NCBI GenBank assembly: GCA_022835595.1
Contig: BQUP01000001.1
Span: forward strand, 2,542,001-2,606,000
Source of the DNA: Cystobasidium ongulense
Taxonomy: Eukaryota > Basidiomycota > Cystobasidiomycetes > Cystobasidiales > Cystobasidiaceae
DNA: 64,000 nt
Direction: 5' to 3'
In this document: positions 60,321 to 64,000 of the stretch, in pieces
Layout of the letters: the number at the start of each line of letters is the position of its first letter
Numbering within the stretch: the stretch's first letter is position 1
The notes under the pieces: model-generated
Databases searched by the model: none
What the model was told of the DNA's origin: nothing
Seen by the model: only the letters and a program-made list of their open reading frames with translations
Position numbers and translations under genes: made by a program

Positions 60321-61043
60321 GCTCGTCTGCACCTTCTTCTTCTTTCTCTATGCTTGTTCCCTTGTCTGGAAGATCGTGCTGAATTACTATCTCCCCTCTC
60401 TTTGTATCCCATCCCGCCAACAGTCAAGAATGCAAGGATGAAGAGTAAAGTACTTCAAAGCAGCATCAGTCCCGTCTATGCCAATATAACGTGAACAGAA
60501 AGGAAGAGATGTGTTAGGTTGGACAGTTCTTCCCCACAAAGTCTGCTGAAGAGTCCTATCGGGTCCCAACTTGTTGCAATACCTATATACCTATAACTTT
60601 CGTACTGTAATATCAATGAAAAGGCCACAACACAGGTATTCAAGAGCTAACCTTTTGCGTACTGAAACGCTGACGTCTTTTTGTTTAGCCAGCAATGCCC
60701 ACTTCAGCTGAGTGATGTGCTCCTCCTATCTTTCGTTAGATGCGGCGCATTTGTGCATTCATTCGTCAACGGCTTCGCGAGAGCTTGCTCAACAGTTTCG
60801 AATATGACACAGGGATTCAAAAGAGGAGCGACTCCGATGCTCGTGCAAATTCTTCTATTTCATATGCGCTTGGTCTCAAGTTAAGGATACAATGTCAGGC
60901 GTGTCTATCTGGGTCGTCATACATCTCAAGATCACAATAAATGCTTCAGTCTCTATAAAGGCAATTGTGGTGGGGAAAGGGAGGATTTCATTGATGCCTG
61001 ATGGTACCAATGACAGAAGGCGAGATTTGTTCGTATGCGGTAT
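60321..61043. other. Stretch between SmF and the HSF-type gene, possibly a small minus-strand gene
   Basis: Minus-strand pieces at 60725-60652, 60604-60591 and 60545-60514 join in frame through intron-like signals into EEHITQLKWALLAKQKDV ... ADFVGKNCPT and a stop. Further upstream, 60895-60800 is also open (LRPSAYEIEEFARASESLL). I could not find a start or a frame-consistent join between the two parts, so no complete gene is called. Confidence 0.3.
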
Positions 61044-63604
61044 TCATGTTGACATTGAAGACAGGATACGAGCGTCGTTCGTAATGACGGGCTGCATTTC
61101 GACATTGTCCAAAGTCGTGGCAGATCGTGGCACAGTTGAGTCTAGAGAGCTCGGAGCAGGACTAGCGGTGTCCAAGTGACTCAAAGGAGTAGGGCCAAAA
61201 GATCTAGCGAGAGCTTGCATAGCAGCTAATGAAGATATAGCATCTGCAGTCATTGGAGTTCTCATAGCTGGAGAAGGTAACGCGGGCGAATCCAAGAAAC
61301 GATCCGATATCTTTCTACCACTTCTAGTTTCGCATAGTAATGGTTTTCGTTCCGAAGACGTCGGTGCTTGAGGTTGTAGTTTGGGAGTTGGCGGTACTAC
61401 TGGCGTACCGTGCCATGCTTGACCTTCAGGAGTAACTTTGGATACGGAAGGTCCAGTTTTTACCTTCTTTGAGGCGTTGCCACCTTCAGTAGCTGAGATT
61501 TTATAGATCAAACAGCAGCGTCCGACAGATCCCGGTTCTCCACTGTTTTCGAGGTAGATTCTCTCGCGTGAATAAGCACGATTAGGGTCTCCATTTGCAG
61601 TATTCTCCCTCAATTGCTGAGCTATACCTAGAGGGCGGGGAGGTTTACCCCCATCGCTTAAAGCGATGTAAAGCAATGTATCGCGAGGAACGATCTCCCA
61701 TAATGCCCATGCACGCATCATCTCTCCTGCAAGAACGAAACGAGACTGCGAGAAATCATCTATCCAGACTGGAATGTCTATTCTATCGCGACCCTTGAAG
61801 ACAGGTGCACCTCCAGTAACAGGGTCCACGCATGCCACGTAGACCTGCAGTGTTTCAAGAAAGTCCCGGGCGTAAGCTAGTGGTGTAAAACAAGGTGCTG
61901 CTTTAACATCGCAAAACTCACGTCAACTGGATTTTGCGAAACCACTTGTCTGGTAGCGGCGAGCTGGAAAGGCAACACACGTAGAGTATGCTCGCTGTTC
62001 AATGTGTTGTGAATTGCTCCACTAGGTGCACCCGAATTGCCGACTGTCTCAAGACGCGCTCTCTTGCTCGATTTGTCGGCATCTAGTGCAGGCATAGCAT
62101 TTGCCATTCCAGCTCTTGATAACGGGGTATCAAGCACATCATCACTTTCAGTGCCATTGGTGGTAGTCGACGATAATGATCCACCGGACTCAGGTGTGAT
62201 CTCGCGGTTACGCTTTGTAACAGTTCTACTAGTGTACGAAAGAGATCGCGAAAGAGGTCTTCGCATTGGGAATGGCCTCGATAATCGTCCCTGGTTGAAA
62301 TTTGGCGGATGCGATGCCTGTAGTATTGCTGCAGGGGACGGTCCATTGGTACGGGCAGGGGCAGGAGCTAGGACACTGGGTACCTGAGCTGCAGGCGGAG
62401 ATGATCCTGCCGTTGTAGTAGGGCTCTCGAATCTGGTCGAGCTATATCGTAGATTAGTAGGGGCGCCAGCTGCCTTTCGCGCTGCCATCGCTTCGGCTGC
62501 TGTAGTGGAGGACATGGTGACTGCTCGTCGAGGACGAGTCGTAATTTCGAACTCTTCCAATTCGTCGTCCATGCCTTTGCTATTCCTACGCGACTTGTCT
62601 TGGGCATTTCGCTTGACATGCTTTAGATCGCTGTCGGGCTGCCGTACGAAGGACAGTGTCAGCGTAATCGGAACGACATTCTGACAACGAAAGCGATCTT
62701 ACAGTGTCGCGCATAATCTGGTCATGCTTCCAAATCGTGCAGCTACTGGCGACCGTCTTGCCGTCTGGGGCTGACTGCAATCTGCGCCAACCGTAAATGT
62801 TGACTGTGGTCCAGTCATTAGCTAGATTCTCAATTCTCGGATGGCAAGGACATACGTTGTCGAGCCTAAGGATGTTAAGTACGTCAATTCCGAGTCATAT
62901 AGTGACAGTCAATACGCATTGAACTTACGAAAGATGAGTAAGAGTTCTGATTGAAGAGCTCTGGAATGACTCTTTCCATCAAACCAGCTTTGTCGGGCAC
63001 GAGAAAATACTTGCCGTTCTCGCTCCACCTTGTGTGCCAAATAGTCAGCTGACAGGTATTTAGGTACAAGGCGCTGCCGTCATACCTCATATACGGGCTC
63101 TCTGGGTTCTCCCGTAGGAAAGTAGTGAGGGTGAAGAGAAAGGTTGCGGGACGGGTACCGCTGCCCTTTGAAGACGATGCCCGGTCACTAGCCTCCGACT
63201 GAATAGACAGTGCAGGCGAAGACGCTCTCGATAGCCCTGCCCCAGACCAATTTGGGCCAAGCAGACCCGACGCATCAGGGGCTGTGGAGGGTTCTGCACT
63301 TGCCTGGTCTTCGTTGTGGTTTCTCAACTTGAATGTGATAGAAGCGCGACGCAGGATCGTACTAGGGAGCAGCGACGAGGGTCCGGAGTTTTGCGTTACG
63401 TTTGTGGTAAGCGCGGGTATTTCGCCAGCTTGAGATTCCGGAAGATCATGCGTAGGCACTTCCATTACCTGCAAAATGATGAGCTCGGCCTTATGGGTAC
63501 GGCATCACGGATCTGCCTACCTTTGTAGCATTTACCTGATTGTCTTCGACTACAAAGTGGGCAACGTCCCTAGAGCAGACTGAGGTTTGGTTTGAGGTGT
63601 CCAT
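61044..63604 (-). CDS. HSF-type DNA-binding transcription factor
   Basis: Exons are 63604-63521, 63468-63086, 63028-62929, 62865-62856, 62803-62703, 62638-61922 and 61844-61044, giving 731 residues. The heat-shock-factor winged-helix domain (about residues 105-200) reads FLFTLTTFLRENPESPYMRW, SENGKYFLVPDKAGLMERVIPELFNQNSYSSF, ARQLNIYGWRRLQ. The usual F-V-R-Q-L-N is FARQLN here. A 10-nt microexon (GCTCGACAAC) encodes Ala-Arg-Gln and the first base of Leu in the recognition helix. Intron 2 uses an AAG acceptor. The long Ser/Thr/Pro-rich remainder has no clear heptad trimerisation region, unlike true Hsf1, so it is an HSF-type factor of unknown targets. Exon 1 and the start are less certain: the donor at CAG-GTAAAT is an alternative. 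Confidence 0.85.
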
Positions 63605-64000
63605 ATTGGCCACGACAATCTGAATATGGGAAGCCAAGCTGTTCTGCCACTCGCAAACCACCGAGACGATCAGAAGAGATAGCCGAGATCTTGTTGGGAA
63701 GCGAGATGGGACAAAGCTTGAAGAAGGGACATGCAGCCTTCACCGCTCGAGATGCCATCGCGATGGACGGTTCCTTTCGAGCGCGAGCATCTCTTGCGGA
63801 CTTTGAGCGGGCCAAACGACAGACGCACACTTTACGATAAAGGGCGAGGGAACTGACATGAGGTGCGATTTCGTACCTGATAGCGAGAATGGATAAGCCC
63901 CGTCGCCACAAACATATCATTAGAATTTCCCTTTGGTCTGGCCAAACAAACGAATATCACATAGGCTTTACGAACGCAGTGATACCGCCAGCAATCAGGA
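63605..64000. other. Upstream region of the HSF-type gene
   Basis: The minus strand carries an ATG-initiated frame from 63758 to 63570 (MASRAVKAACPFFKLCP...) that overlaps the chosen HSF start in another phase, and the plus strand is open at 63592-63840. Either could be a leader frame, a neighbouring gene's end or chance. Confidence 0.4.

Overview
The window is nuclear DNA of a fungus, most likely a basidiomycete. Supporting signs are dense short introns (about 118 placed by hand, mostly 45-90 nt, with CTAAC/CTGAC-like branch points), compact intergenic spaces, and a seven-helix membrane protein ending in the LNSR motif typical of basidiomycetes. I cannot name the species; a yeast-like or smut-related lineage is only a guess. 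I traced 26 spliced protein-coding genes exon by exon and checked that the exon lengths keep frame. I list four weaker candidates. No mobile element, rRNA, tRNA or CRISPR array was found.

Layout. 0-8.4 kb: two tandem, probably paralogous membrane proteins with long charged tails, then a 1,556-residue low-complexity/coiled-coil protein of unknown function. 8.9-10.1 kb: the Rieske subunit of complex III. 10.1-14.2 kb: about 4.1 kb without a gene, holding diverged copies of a roughly 1 kb sequence. 14.2-25.3 kb: a DUF7719-like membrane protein, the SRP receptor alpha subunit, a 66-residue orphan gene, and the 17-exon Arf-GEF SEC7. 25.6-31.8 kb: a class II aldolase, NOP56, and a secreted cysteine-rich protein built from two alternating exon modules. 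32.3-37.4 kb: SND2/TMEM208 and ENP2 (divergent), then CWC21/SRRM2. 38.3-45.1 kb: the TMEM184/Hfl1 protein, Elongator subunit ELP2 and TRAPP subunit TRS20. 46.2-51.4 kb: the seven-helix protein, a second secreted protein and a single-pass membrane protein. 51.4-64 kb: the SEA/GATOR2 subunit MIOS, a vWA protein, a four-helix membrane protein, NC2-beta, SmF and an HSF-type transcription factor.

Most named genes are housekeeping: secretion and ER targeting (SRP101, SND2, SEC7, TRS20), ribosome biogenesis (NOP56, ENP2), splicing (CWC21, SmF), transcription and tRNA modification (NCB2, ELP2) and TORC1 signalling (MIOS). They do not form a functional cluster. Several pairs share short divergent promoters of 50-310 bp. 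The less explained parts are the modular secreted protein, the decayed repeat block at 10-14 kb, the lineage-specific orphans, and a splicing style with 10-15 nt microexons, AAG acceptors and one GC-AG intron.
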